In this document: one piece after another, positions 7,607-16,027 of the stretch
Numbering within the stretch: position 1 is the first letter of the stretch
Layout: each line of letters opens with the position of its first letter
Notes under the pieces: generated by a model
Databases searched by the model: none
What the model was told of the DNA's origin: nothing
The model's input: the letters and a program-made list of their open reading frames with translations, nothing else
Program-made: the position numbers and the translations under genes
Origin: Nitrososphaerota archaeon
GTDB lineage: Archaea; Thermoproteota; Bathyarchaeia; Bathyarchaeales; Bathycorpusculaceae
Direction of reading: 5' to 3'
DNA length: 22,343 nt
NCBI GenBank assembly: GCA_031282985.1
Contig: JAITCR010000015.1
Location: 1 to 22,343 of the forward strand

Positions 7607-10600
7607 AGCCCTTAAAATTAATCATGAGTGCTTTTGGTCCATATGCTAGCACAGAAACGCTAGACTTTACAACTCTTGGCATTAATGGGTTGTATCTAAT
7701 TACTGGTGAAACGGGTTCAGGTAAAACAACAATTTTTGATGCCATATCATTTGCATTGTTTGGTGAGGCAAGTGGTAAAACTCGTGACAAATGTCAAATG
7801 TTGCGATCAGATTTTGCGAAAGAAAAAACAAAAACTTGCGTAGAGCTTGAATTCTCATCTAACGATCAATGGTATAAAATAAAACGTGCCTTAAAAGGAA
7901 AAAGTCAAGATGTTGACCTTATTTTGCCAGATGGCAAATCAATAAGTGGCACCCGTAACATTGAGTTAAAGATTGCTGAAATTGTTGGATTGGACCGTAA
8001 CGAATTCGCACAAATCGTAATGATAGCACAAAACGATTTTCTTCGTTTCCTACAAAGCAACACAGACGAACGACTCAAGATCCTGCGTCACATATTTGGC
8101 ACAGAAGCACTAAAACAATTCCAAGAACAACTCAAAGAACTTGTTAAACAAAAAGAAAAAGAACGCATGTTAATTCTTCAAGACTTCAAACGCCACAACG
8201 TAGATGTTTACAAACGAAACGAACAATTTGAAGAATGGGAAACACAAATCAAAGAAAACAATACTGAACGGTTAAACGCCGATAAACAACTTGAAGAGTA
8301 TAATCAACAAGAAAAAACAATAGCTGCAGATCTTGCCGTTGCTGAGGCACTCTGCCAAAAATTCACGAACCTCATTCAGGCCCAATTGGACCTTAAGGAA
8401 CACAACGCAAAAAAAGAAGAAATGACCAAAGCAAAAACTCGAGCTGACCGCGGCGAAACAGCTCTACATAAAGTAAAACCTCTTGTAGACGAAGCCCGAA
8501 GAGCAACAACCAATTACACTTCTGCACAAAACGATTTGAATAGTGCAAAGGAACAAGAAATCACCGCTAACACAGAATTGCAAAAAGCAACTAAAATAAT
8601 TGAAACCTTGCCACCTCTTGATAAAGCACAAAACGTTTTCAACACCTTGATAAAAGATTGGGAGAGCGAAACTGAAAAACAAAAGCGCTTAACTACTCTA
8701 CAAACAGACTATAGCAACATTGTAGACAATCAAAACAAACTAAGTAAGACACAAAAAGAGTTTACTGCTATTTGTGATGAGCTAAAAAATTTACCATCTA
8801 TTGATGATTATCAAACTAACTTCGACAAGATAGCAACAGATTTGAAAGCTGAAGAAGACAAACTAGAAAAATTATCCGCATTACAGGCAGATCTTGATAT
8901 AATTACCGGTAAACAAGCTACGTTAGATGAAGAGCAAGTAGAGTTTGAAAAACGTAATACCGCATTCAATATTGCTGATGAACAGTATCGACAGTTAGAA
9001 GAAGGGTTTCTTCGTAATCAAGCAGGCGTTATAGCAGGCAATCTATCAACAGGTAAGCCCTGCCCAGTATGCGGTTCAACTAATCATCCTTCACCAGCTA
9101 AATTGTCTAATGATAGCATTACTGAAGTAGCCCTCAAAAAAGCAAAAAACGCTAAAGAAGACGCTCAAACAAAACGTGAAACAAGCTCTCTGAAGTGTAA
9201 TAGTTTACAAGGTGAAATCAACACTATGTGCACTCGTTTTTACACTGACATTTCACCTTTTCTTCCCGGCACAACAATTGACATGACAACAACTCTATTA
9301 CCCGAACTAATCAGCACAACTAAATCAAAAGTTACCACACTTTTTGAAAGAAAAACCTTTACTGAAAAATTCCTCACAGACCTTAAAACAAAAAAAGAGA
9401 CAATAACAACAAAACACGCTGAGTTAAATCTAACAACTGAAACACTTAAAAGTGAAATTAAAACCCTCATGGAGCGGTTCATACGTGATTTATCAGAATT
9501 TATCCCAAACACTAACTGGGAAACCTCTGAAACAGACCTTGACAACTTGCTAACTCAAACACAAACTGTAGTCAATGACTTAACCACCCGTAAAACTGCT
9601 GATGAAGTGGTACTTGTTGAGCTTTCTAAAAACTGGGATGCTGCAACGGAAAGAAACACAAATGCTAAAACCACTATGGAGTCTGCTAAAACTCTTGTAA
9701 AAGAACGTGCGGCAAATGAACAAAAACTATTAAAAACGCGTGATGATGCACAAACTGCTTGCAATGTAGCTCTGCAAGAAAACAATTTTGCCGATGAAAC
9801 AGAATATGTCGCCTCTCTTGTGACTGAAAACGAGCTTTCAGACCTAAACAAACAGATATTAGATTATGAGAAAACAGGTGAGCAATTGGCTCGTGACATT
9901 AACCGTTTAGAAAGTGAAACTGCCAACAAAGAGCAGCCTAACATGGGAGAACTACGAACAGAAGCAGCTACAGTACAAACAAAAACAGAAAAATTACGAC
10001 AGAAACGGGACGAAATTACCAGTCAATTAACCCAAACAAAAAATAGTCTAAAAGAGCTTCAGATTGCCGCAGTTGTTTTTGAAGAAAACGAAAAAACCTA
10101 CGCGCCTATCAAACAATTATCTGACACCGCAAATGGTAAAGATACTGCAACGGGTAAACTTGACTTTGAAACTTATGCCCAAAGAACCTATTTTGAACGT
10201 GTACTTCACGCTGCTAATCAACGGTTAAAAATTATGAGCCAAAACAGGTATTCTTTTCTACGAAAAACAGATAGTGACGATGGCCGTAAAAAAATGGGAT
10301 TAGATATTGAAGTGTTAGATGCTTACACTGGCAAGGCACGTTCTGCAGGAAGTCTTTCAGGCGGAGAATCGTTCATGGCATCACTTTCTTTGGCTCTTGG
10401 CTTATCAGATGTGGTTCAACAAAAAGCCGGTGGAGTTCACCTTGATGCCATGTTTATTGATGAAGGGTTTGGCTCTCTTGACACAGAAGCATTAGAACTT
10501 GCAGTACGAACATTGTCAGACATTGCTGGCGGGAACCGCGTAATTGGCATAATCTCCCACGTTACAGAACTAAGCGAGCGCATAGACAAACAAGTGCAAG

Positions 10601-10644
10601 TCAAAAAAACCCCAACAGGAAGCAAAATAACCATAAAAACATAA
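7603..10644 (+). CDS. sbcC: SbcC / Rad50-type ATPase
   Basis: This 1013-residue SMC-like ATPase is the partner of SbcD. Walker A is GETGSGKT at residues 35-42, followed by DAISFALFG. Two long coiled-coil arms (about 200-480 and 500-840) flank a zinc hook CPVC (C487, C490). The C-terminal lobe has the ABC signature LSGGE (918-922) and a Walker B with catalytic acid (AMFIDEGFGSLD, about 945-957). The complex tethers DNA ends and opens hairpins and protein-blocked ends. The start overlaps the sbcD stop by four bases. Although the arms diverge strongly, every nucleotide-binding element is intact and the frame is open for 3 kb, so the gene is functional-looking. Confidence 0.95.
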   Translation: MKPLKLIMSAFGPYASTETLDFTTLGINGLYLITGETGSGKTTIFDAISFALFGEASGKTRDKCQMLRSDFAKEKTKTCVELEFSSNDQWYKIKRALKGKSQDVDLILPDGKSISGTRNIELKIAEIVGLDRNEFAQIVMIAQNDFLRFLQSNTDERLKILRHIFGTEALKQFQEQLKELVKQKEKERMLILQDFKRHNVDVYKRNEQFEEWETQIKENNTERLNADKQLEEYNQQEKTIAADLAVAEALCQKFTNLIQAQLDLKEHNAKKEEMTKAKTRADRGETALHKVKPLVDEARRATTNYTSAQNDLNSAKEQEITANTELQKATKIIETLPPLDKAQNVFNTLIKDWESETEKQKRLTTLQTDYSNIVDNQNKLSKTQKEFTAICDELKNLPSIDDYQTNFDKIATDLKAEEDKLEKLSALQADLDIITGKQATLDEEQVEFEKRNTAFNIADEQYRQLEEGFLRNQAGVIAGNLSTGKPCPVCGSTNHPSPAKLSNDSITEVALKKAKNAKEDAQTKRETSSLKCNSLQGEINTMCTRFYTDISPFLPGTTIDMTTTLLPELISTTKSKVTTLFERKTFTEKFLTDLKTKKETITTKHAELNLTTETLKSEIKTLMERFIRDLSEFIPNTNWETSETDLDNLLTQTQTVVNDLTTRKTADEVVLVELSKNWDAATERNTNAKTTMESAKTLVKERAANEQKLLKTRDDAQTACNVALQENNFADETEYVASLVTENELSDLNKQILDYEKTGEQLARDINRLESETANKEQPNMGELRTEAATVQTKTEKLRQKRDEITSQLTQTKNSLKELQIAAVVFEENEKTYAPIKQLSDTANGKDTATGKLDFETYAQRTYFERVLHAANQRLKIMSQNRYSFLRKTDSDDGRKKMGLDIEVLDAYTGKARSAGSLSGGESFMASLSLALGLSDVVQQKAGGVHLDAMFIDEGFGSLDTEALELAVRTLSDIAGGNRVIGIISHVTELSERIDKQVQVKKTPTGSKITIKT

Positions 10645-10656
10645 TCAATTCACATA

Positions 10657-10663
10657 TTTTTTT
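10657..10663 (+). terminator. Oligo-T terminator after sbcC
   Basis: A run of seven T lies 13 bases past the sbcC stop without a stem-loop, the usual archaeal form of transcription end. It would close the four-gene repair operon. Confidence 0.4.
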
Positions 10664-10698
10664 GTTGTTAACGGCTTTATATAATTGAGTTGTCCTTT

Positions 10699-10723
10699 TT
10701 TTGAAGGGTAGCGGCCTTCAAAA
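10699..10723. repeat. 9-bp perfect hairpin at the left edge of the IS91-like remnant
   Basis: TTTTGAAGG and CCTTCAAAA form a perfect 9-bp stem around a 7-base loop (GTAGCGG). It sits just ahead of the first recognisable transposase codons. IS91-type and other HUH elements often carry such subterminal hairpins at their ends, so it may be the element's recognition end. A secondary terminator for sbcC is the alternative. Confidence 0.4.
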
Positions 10724-10726
10724 TTG

Positions 10727-11837
10727 CCATTAAAAACATTCTGTTGCTTGCACAAAATTGGGAGCAGTTCAAAGTCATGAATCCAACCTCTCACAGTACA
10801 AAATCGATGAAGTAGGCAAGATGTTTCACTGTCGAGACCCAAAATATGGCTTTTTAACCTACATTTGCTCTGAATGTAGTGCTACTAAGACTATTCTTTT
10901 GGCGTGTAAGAGTCGAATTTGTCCTGCAATGTGGTAAAAAACATGCTGTTCAATGGGTCGATGAATTGGTTGACAGGCTTTTTGCGGTACTTCATCGTCA
11001 TATGGTGTTTACTATGTCTGAAGAACTGCGAGTTCTGTTTGAGGTGGATCAAAGCCTGTTTTAAGATACTCGTGGACGCAGTTAGCAACACTATGTAGCA
11101 GATGATTAAAGACAAGCATAGAGCTGTGCTGGGGGTTGTTTGTGTGTTGCATCTTTATGGTAAAGATTGATTTTGAATCCTCATGGGCATGTTTTACTCA
11201 CTGAAGGTGGTCTGACGAAAGCGGGTGTGTGTGTGTGGGTTTCTGTTTCTTTCTTAGAATATGGTGTTTTGAGGCGTATTTGGCAATATCAGTTGTTAAC
11301 GTTGGTTAGGCGTGTGTTACCTGTGTCCTTGGAGAATAATCGTTTGGTTGATCGGTTGTTTAGGGAGCATAAGGATGGTTTTTATGTGTATGCTAAGCGT
11401 CGGGTGTCTAAGCATAGGTATATTGTTGGTTATGTTGGTCGTTATTTGAGGCATCCTGCTATTGCTGTGTCTTTGTGTTTCTGAGTTTAATGTTGAGTCA
11501 AATATGGTGATTTTTTGGTTTGTGGATGAGAATAAGGTTAAGCAGTTTGTGGCGCTTCATGCGTTTTTGTTTATTGAGTGTTTAGTCCGGCTTATCCCTG
11601 ATAAAAATCTAAAGCTTATTTGTTATTATGGTTTGTATTCTAGGCGTACTATGTTTAAGCTTTTAGAAAGTGCTCGCTGCGTTTAGTTGTGAGAAGGTGT
11701 TTGTTGTGCGAAAGAGGGTGGTGGTTTGTTGTTCGAATTGTGGTTATGCTATGGATTTTGTTGGTGTGTCTGGGCCTGATGAAGGGGGTGGTTTGGTTTA
11801 TGTTGAAGGGGATACTGATGATTATGTAAATTGGTAG
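10727..11837 (+). pseudogene. IS91-like (HUH/Y2) transposase, heavily frameshifted
   Basis: Pieces in several frames add up to a full-length IS91-type transposase: an N-terminal IKNILLLAQNWEQF; a zinc-finger region (MFHCRDPKYGFLTYICSEC and ACKSRICP, 10821-10929); CGKKHAVQWVDELVD with HRHMVFTMSEEL (about 10930-11040); the HUH region NPHGHVLLTEGG (about 11180-11215); YVGRYLRHPAIA (about 11430-11465); LIPDKNLKLICYYGLYSRRT (about 11590-11650); and a C-terminal ribbon CCSNCGYAMDFVGV ending in TAG at 11835-11837. At least five frame changes and several stops separate the pieces, so no enzyme is made. The coding strand is unusually T- and G-rich compared with the neighbouring repair genes. Its end overlaps the converging cohesin-like gene by 16 bases. 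Confidence 0.85.
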
Positions 11838-12577
11838 TGTCTAGTTAATTCGCGTCGAAGGCGCTTTGTTCGGAAAACAAAAATGCCAACACCACAAACA
11901 ACAGCAATAACCAAAAACACAATAACAACCCAAAAACTAGCCGACAACCACGAATCTTTTGAACCTTCCACGCCAGAATCATTGTCAATTGACGAAACAC
12001 CATCCCCGCCACCTTTTTTACTGCTTTCTGGCTGATTTTTGACACCATATGATGAACCGCCATCAGCACTACCGCCATCATCATTGTTATTTACTGTTGT
12101 ATTTTCGGTGTTGTTTTCGGGGGATATTTTGATTTCAACAGGGGCCCGAAGGGTACTGCGTGTGGTATCCTTATCAATAACCTGCACCAACTTTATCTCA
12201 GTTAACTTGACAACTTGAGCACCATTACTGGAACGATTAAAAACAAGATAACCACAATCCAGTTTACCATTTTCAGGCATATACCTATTATCTACATTAT
12301 AAAAACCCAAATAAGTACAACCTTTTTTCACCACAACAGGCGTATCCAAAGCAGAAGAAACAACTGTTGATTTCTCATAAGAAACAAACTCAAGACCTGC
12401 CGAATACTCAAAAGCAAACTCTATCCCAGCAACTGCATAAGACACATCAACAACCAACGGCACCCGCACCCGACCTTCATTAAGGGTGGCGCCAAACGAA
12501 ACGGGAATAGTATACATCAATAGAAAAACCACTAACAATAGTCCAATGGAGCTCAAATAACGTTTTAAATATTTCAT
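11822..12577 (-). CDS. Membrane-anchored cohesin-like surface protein
   Basis: The protein is about 251 residues and appears to display a cohesin-type module on the cell surface. An N-terminal signal peptide (IGLLLVVFLLMYTIPVSFGA) is followed by about 140 residues of beta-rich sequence resembling a cohesin fold (RVRVPLVVDVSYAVAGIEFAF, then GYLVFNRSS). Next comes a low-complexity linker rich in N, G, S and D, then a membrane segment (FWVVIVFLVIAVVCGVGIFV) and a basic cytoplasmic end (RTKRLRREL). The start at 12577 is preferred over the in-frame ATG at 12586 because AAGGAT then lies at normal spacing. It follows the dockerin-bearing gene on the same strand, which suggests that the two products bind each other. 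Cohesin assignment is by pattern, and sequence identity to known cohesins is probably low. Confidence 0.65.
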   Translation of the reverse strand: MKYLKRYLSSIGLLLVVFLLMYTIPVSFGATLNEGRVRVPLVVDVSYAVAGIEFAFEYSAGLEFVSYEKSTVVSSALDTPVVVKKGCTYLGFYNVDNRYMPENGKLDCGYLVFNRSSNGAQVVKLTEIKLVQVIDKDTTRSTLRAPVEIKISPENNTENTTVNNNDDGGSADGGSSYGVKNQPESSKKGGGDGVSSIDNDSGVEGSKDSWLSASFWVVIVFLVIAVVCGVGIFVFRTKRLRRELTRHYQFT

Positions 12578-12640
12578 ATATATCATCCTTCATTCTTAAG
12601 AGTGAAAACATCCTCCCATCCCTTACACTATTATTGTTGT

Positions 12641-12660
12641 GGGTGGGTGGGTGGGTGGGG
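12641..12660 (+). repeat. G-quadruplex-type tract (GGGT)4GGGG
   Basis: Five G-runs separated by single T lie in the 113-base gap between the dockerin and cohesin-like genes. The G-strand is the template strand for this minus-strand operon. It could fold and hinder RNA polymerase, lowering expression of the downstream gene, or simply be a replication-slippage repeat. Confidence 0.75.
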
Positions 12661-12690
12661 AATTGTTTTCCATATATTATTGTTTGTTGT

Positions 12691-14928
12691 TTAAAAAAGG
12701 GGGGAAGACCAGTTGATGTTGTTGAGTATTAGGATTAGGTCTTCAATATCGACTCTGCCATCGCCGTTTATGTCAGCGGTTTTTGCGGTGTTCCAGTTTG
12801 CATCGCTTTCTTCTGATAGGTAGTATAGTTGTGCTGTGGTGAGGTCGAGTTGGTTGATTTTGCCGTCTTTGTTGATGTCATATTTTGGAAAGTATGGACT
12901 TATTAGTGTGTGTATGGTGTTGTTTGTTATGGCGGTGTCGATTGGTATGGCTTTGTTTGTGTTGTCGTTGTAGCCGCTTAAGTCAGCTTTAACTAGTTTA
13001 ACATTAGTGGTTCCAAGTTGGTTACTGTTTGATGAGAACACCAGCTCGAAAATGTCTAAAACATTGTTACTGCTTACACCGTTGCTATTGAGGTTGATAA
13101 GCGTAGCGCGGCCAATCCAAGTGTTGCCATTTTGTGTCCAGTCTATGTTGCCAAGTAGGTTAAATCCGTTTAGTCCGTTGAAAGTTTTGCCTGTAAAATA
13201 TGTGCCGTTGACTTCAATCCATAGAGTGATTGTTGCAAGTTTGTTTACGTTGCCCACAGATATTGTGTATGTAGCATCGCTGCCTGCAATTATGTTTGTG
13301 TCGCCATTTAAGGTAACAACTGTTACGTCTGGAGATATTATTACTGGGTCTGTGTTTGAGCTTGTTTGCCATGTCAAAATTGGATAGTCATCTGTTATTG
13401 CGGTGTAGGCGTTGCCAAGTTGTATAGCAAATGCTGGGGTTTTCATTTCTGTAGCGGTTTTTGTAGTTACGCCTGTATAGTCTGCGGAGTTGGCTGCGCC
13501 TGAAGCTGAAGTGTCAAGATAATAGTTGTTGATGCTGTCAACTGTTCCGCCGTTAACAAGACCAACAAAACCGCCAACATTAGTACCAGTTACTACACCA
13601 GTATCATAAGTATTCTCTATAACAGCACCGTTAGCATTGTCTATGCGTCCTACGATTCCGCCAGATGCAACTTGTGAAATAGCATCACCCCGATTATAGC
13701 TATTGGTTAGACTCAAAAGATTGCCTTGCTGGATATAACCAGCGACACCTCCAGCAGCGTGAATGCCGCCACTTACTGCTCCATAATTGACACAGCTCTC
13801 AATGGTCACACTCATGGGACAAGCTGGCGCTACTGTAGAGCTGGAAGCACCAAGTATACCACCTACAGCGTATGCAGCTACATTAACGGTGCCAACATCG
13901 GTGATATCACCATAGTTGACACAATCTTGAATAATTATATTTGCGGACAGGGCGTTTCTAGTTGAAAGTATCGTGCCACCTATAATGCCGCCACCCTTGC
14001 CTGCTGCTATTATATCGGCGTAGTTGATACAGTCTTTTATTGTGACAGTAGCATCACAAGATGCGGCGCCAATGGAACCTATAATGCCACCAACAGGATT
14101 AGCTCCACCATAAGCACTAAGTTGGTTATCTATAGTACCCTTAAATTCGCAGTCACTGATTATGGTATTGCCTACAGTCTCTGACACGATACCACCCATA
14201 GGTGAAAAAGATACTTGACTGTATACCATATGGACATCGCTTTTGAGGTTACTGATGGTGCTATCTACTGCCATATCCACAACACCCGAGATACGGTGTT
14301 GGAGGTTGATTTCTTTTTGAGTTGTGACCGTACCAGAGGTTGAAAGGTTTTTAATGCTTGCATTTTTGATAACACCAAAAAGTGAGTAATCTGCCAAACC
14401 GCTCACGGTATAGTCGTTGCCTTCAAAGGTACCCATAAAATAACCATTTCCTGGTGCACCTGGTGGGTCAGTTGGTCTTTCATAAGATGGCCCCCAGCCT
14501 ATGGGTCGCCACGTCTCTCCATAAGTGTAGATTGTTTTGGTGTAACCTGGGTTAATGGTTGAAAGGTCGATATCGTTTGTAAGGTGGATAACTTTCCCCG
14601 TAAACTCGACAGTCCAAACCCAGCCAGATAAGTGAGGGCTTTCTACTTCGTTGTTAACAAGGTACGCCAAACCCCACAGCTCAGCAGGAGTTGAGATACA
14701 AAACTCTGTGGCATCTGGATTAGCTAACCACCAATCTATGTCAGCACCGGGGAACTTTGATAAATTATTTTTAACTGCATCAAGATACCCCTCCGCTGGA
14801 CCAGTGGGATACTCTTGTGCATATACAGGAGCAGGTGCTAAGAAACCTGTTGACAGAACTGAAGTAAGTGTGAGCGTAAAGGCTATAAAGAGCCCAAAGA
14901 ATATTTTGGTTTTAAAAATTTTTTTCAT
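12691..14928 (-). CDS. Secreted GLUG-repeat protein with cohesin-like domain and C-terminal dockerin
   Basis: The 745-residue protein begins with a clear signal peptide (cleavage likely after VYA, residue 37). Residues 40-500 hold a repetitive beta-helix-like region with GLUG-type motifs (VGGIIGS, GGGIIGG, AVGGILGA, AAGGVAGY, ASGGIVGR, VGGFVGL). Residues about 535-680 look like a cohesin-type beta-sandwich (ATYTISVGNV ... DIFELVFSS). Residues 681-745 are a dockerin with two calcium-loop repeats, DINKDGKINQLDL and DINGDGRVDIEDL. The start at 14928 has GAGGAG about 11 bases upstream; a longer in-frame reading would overlap the preceding gene and hide the signal peptide. The gene starts 22 bases after the ModA-like gene. 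The protein is likely exported and docked to a cohesin on the surface or on another protein. Confidence 0.85.
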   Translation of the reverse strand: MKKIFKTKIFFGLFIAFTLTLTSVLSTGFLAPAPVYAQEYPTGPAEGYLDAVKNNLSKFPGADIDWWLANPDATEFCISTPAELWGLAYLVNNEVESPHLSGWVWTVEFTGKVIHLTNDIDLSTINPGYTKTIYTYGETWRPIGWGPSYERPTDPPGAPGNGYFMGTFEGNDYTVSGLADYSLFGVIKNASIKNLSTSGTVTTQKEINLQHRISGVVDMAVDSTISNLKSDVHMVYSQVSFSPMGGIVSETVGNTIISDCEFKGTIDNQLSAYGGANPVGGIIGSIGAASCDATVTIKDCINYADIIAAGKGGGIIGGTILSTRNALSANIIIQDCVNYGDITDVGTVNVAAYAVGGILGASSSTVAPACPMSVTIESCVNYGAVSGGIHAAGGVAGYIQQGNLLSLTNSYNRGDAISQVASGGIVGRIDNANGAVIENTYDTGVVTGTNVGGFVGLVNGGTVDSINNYYLDTSASGAANSADYTGVTTKTATEMKTPAFAIQLGNAYTAITDDYPILTWQTSSNTDPVIISPDVTVVTLNGDTNIIAGSDATYTISVGNVNKLATITLWIEVNGTYFTGKTFNGLNGFNLLGNIDWTQNGNTWIGRATLINLNSNGVSSNNVLDIFELVFSSNSNQLGTTNVKLVKADLSGYNDNTNKAIPIDTAITNNTIHTLISPYFPKYDINKDGKINQLDLTTAQLYYLSEESDANWNTAKTADINGDGRVDIEDLILILNNINWSSPLF

Positions 14929-14950
14929 TTGTTTTATATCTCCTCTTTTA

Positions 14951-15778
14951 TTAGTTTTCATCTTTCGGGGGGTTATCAAGAAGTCTGAAGCCTTTTGTTT
15001 GTAGGAAGTTTTGGTTTTGAACATCCCGCAATAAGCTCACAAACGCCTCAGCTTCTGCCTTGACACCATGTGGCGTATCAGCATTAATCAATACTGCTAC
15101 AGAGTACTTGACAGTTGTGTTAACGGATGCCGGAGCGTAATTTATTAAAAAGGTTTTGGTACCTGGAACTGAAGGCAGATTGAGATAATCAGAGTTGTAG
15201 ACTACACCAAGTGCCTGCTTATTTTTAATATCATTATCCACTACAACCCCTTCAAGTGTCTTCTGTACATCATCACCTATAGTTACATCATTACCGGCTT
15301 TACCATACAAATAATTCCAAGAACTTGGGTTGGTAAGATTAAATGCGGCTTTCGCATACTCCCCCGCAGGAGCTTTCTCAATGTTGGCAATCCAAATGTG
15401 TTGTCCAATTCCTACGGTGGTAGAGTTAACGGTTCCAAAACTGTTTACTCCCAGAAAAGTTCCTTTTGAATTCCTAATCAATACGAGGTCATTTGCGATG
15501 AAAAGGAACGGATAGTTAGTGGGAATAGTGGAAGAGCCATAGGGTAGAATTTTGCCTGCATTAGATACTTTTTTCATACCTTTAAGGTCATTTTCGTCAC
15601 TGGCAGCCAAATAGATATCATAAGTAGTGTTGCCAATGGTTGTTATAATGTCTGCAAGAGCATAGAAACCAGCGTAATCAACACTTACAGTGTTTCCAGT
15701 GCTTCCTTCGAAATCCGCAATTATGTCGTCCAGTCCATTTTTCAAACTAGCTGCTGCTGCGACTTTTATTGTAGGCAT
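14951..15778 (-). CDS. ModA-like (molybdate/tungstate-type) substrate-binding protein without signal peptide
   Basis: This 275-residue protein follows the ModA pattern: VAAAASLKNGLDDIIADFEGSTG at the N-terminus, YDIYLAASDENDLKGM, the hinge-side PAGEYAKAAF, and ALGVVYNSDYLNLP near the end. Periplasmic-type binding proteins normally carry a signal or lipoprotein peptide, but here the mature-type sequence begins at residue 3. A TAG codon lies directly before the ATG, so no extension exists. GGAG lies about 9 bases upstream of the start. One ligand-loop region (GFYALAD) lacks the serine usual at that place. No ModB permease or ModC ATPase gene adjoins it; instead the dockerin gene follows after 22 bases. 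It may be cytoplasmic, exported by another route, or repurposed. Confidence 0.75.
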   Translation of the reverse strand: MPTIKVAAAASLKNGLDDIIADFEGSTGNTVSVDYAGFYALADIITTIGNTTYDIYLAASDENDLKGMKKVSNAGKILPYGSSTIPTNYPFLFIANDLVLIRNSKGTFLGVNSFGTVNSTTVGIGQHIWIANIEKAPAGEYAKAAFNLTNPSSWNYLYGKAGNDVTIGDDVQKTLEGVVVDNDIKNKQALGVVYNSDYLNLPSVPGTKTFLINYAPASVNTTVKYSVAVLINADTPHGVKAEAEAFVSLLRDVQNQNFLQTKGFRLLDNPPKDEN

Positions 15779-15837
15779 CTAATTGTCTCCTAATTTGGTT
15801 AGATTGACGTGTTTTTTGTTCATGTGTAACTCAACAC

Positions 15838-15859
15838 GATATTATCACACAGTAATATC
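15838..15859. promoter_or_regulatory. Palindromic operator candidate before the ModA-like gene
   Basis: GATATTA and TAATATC form a perfect 7-bp inverted repeat with an 8-base spacer. On the minus strand a TATA-like stretch lies about 20-50 bases further upstream (near 15870-15890), so the palindrome would cover the start of transcription of the surface operon, a typical repressor position. A 9-base motif partly inside it (TTATCACAC, 15842-15850) recurs inverted at 15995-16003, ahead of the divergent GTPase gene. Confidence 0.4.
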
Positions 15860-16027
15860 TGTAAGATAAACCTTTTTTAAAATAGGGTACCTTAGGGTCT
15901 TACAGGTAAAATTTTGTGTAAAGAGTTGGAAATTTTGTTCTAGAAAAGATTATGTTGCAGAAACAAAGTATTATCAATTTGTATTGTGAAAAACGTGTGA
16001 TAAGCACTTTAAGAAGTGGCAGTGTAG

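Noticed and set aside
10879..11115. Short open frames on both strands after sbcC as separate small genes.
   Set aside because: The plus-strand one is a frame of the IS91-like transposase (CGKKHAVQWVDEL...), and the minus-strand one is its shadow.
14929..15024. A longer start for the GLUG-dockerin protein.
   Set aside because: It would overlap the ModA-like gene by 74 bases and place 32 polar residues before an otherwise perfect signal peptide; the ATG at 14928 has its own GAGGAG.
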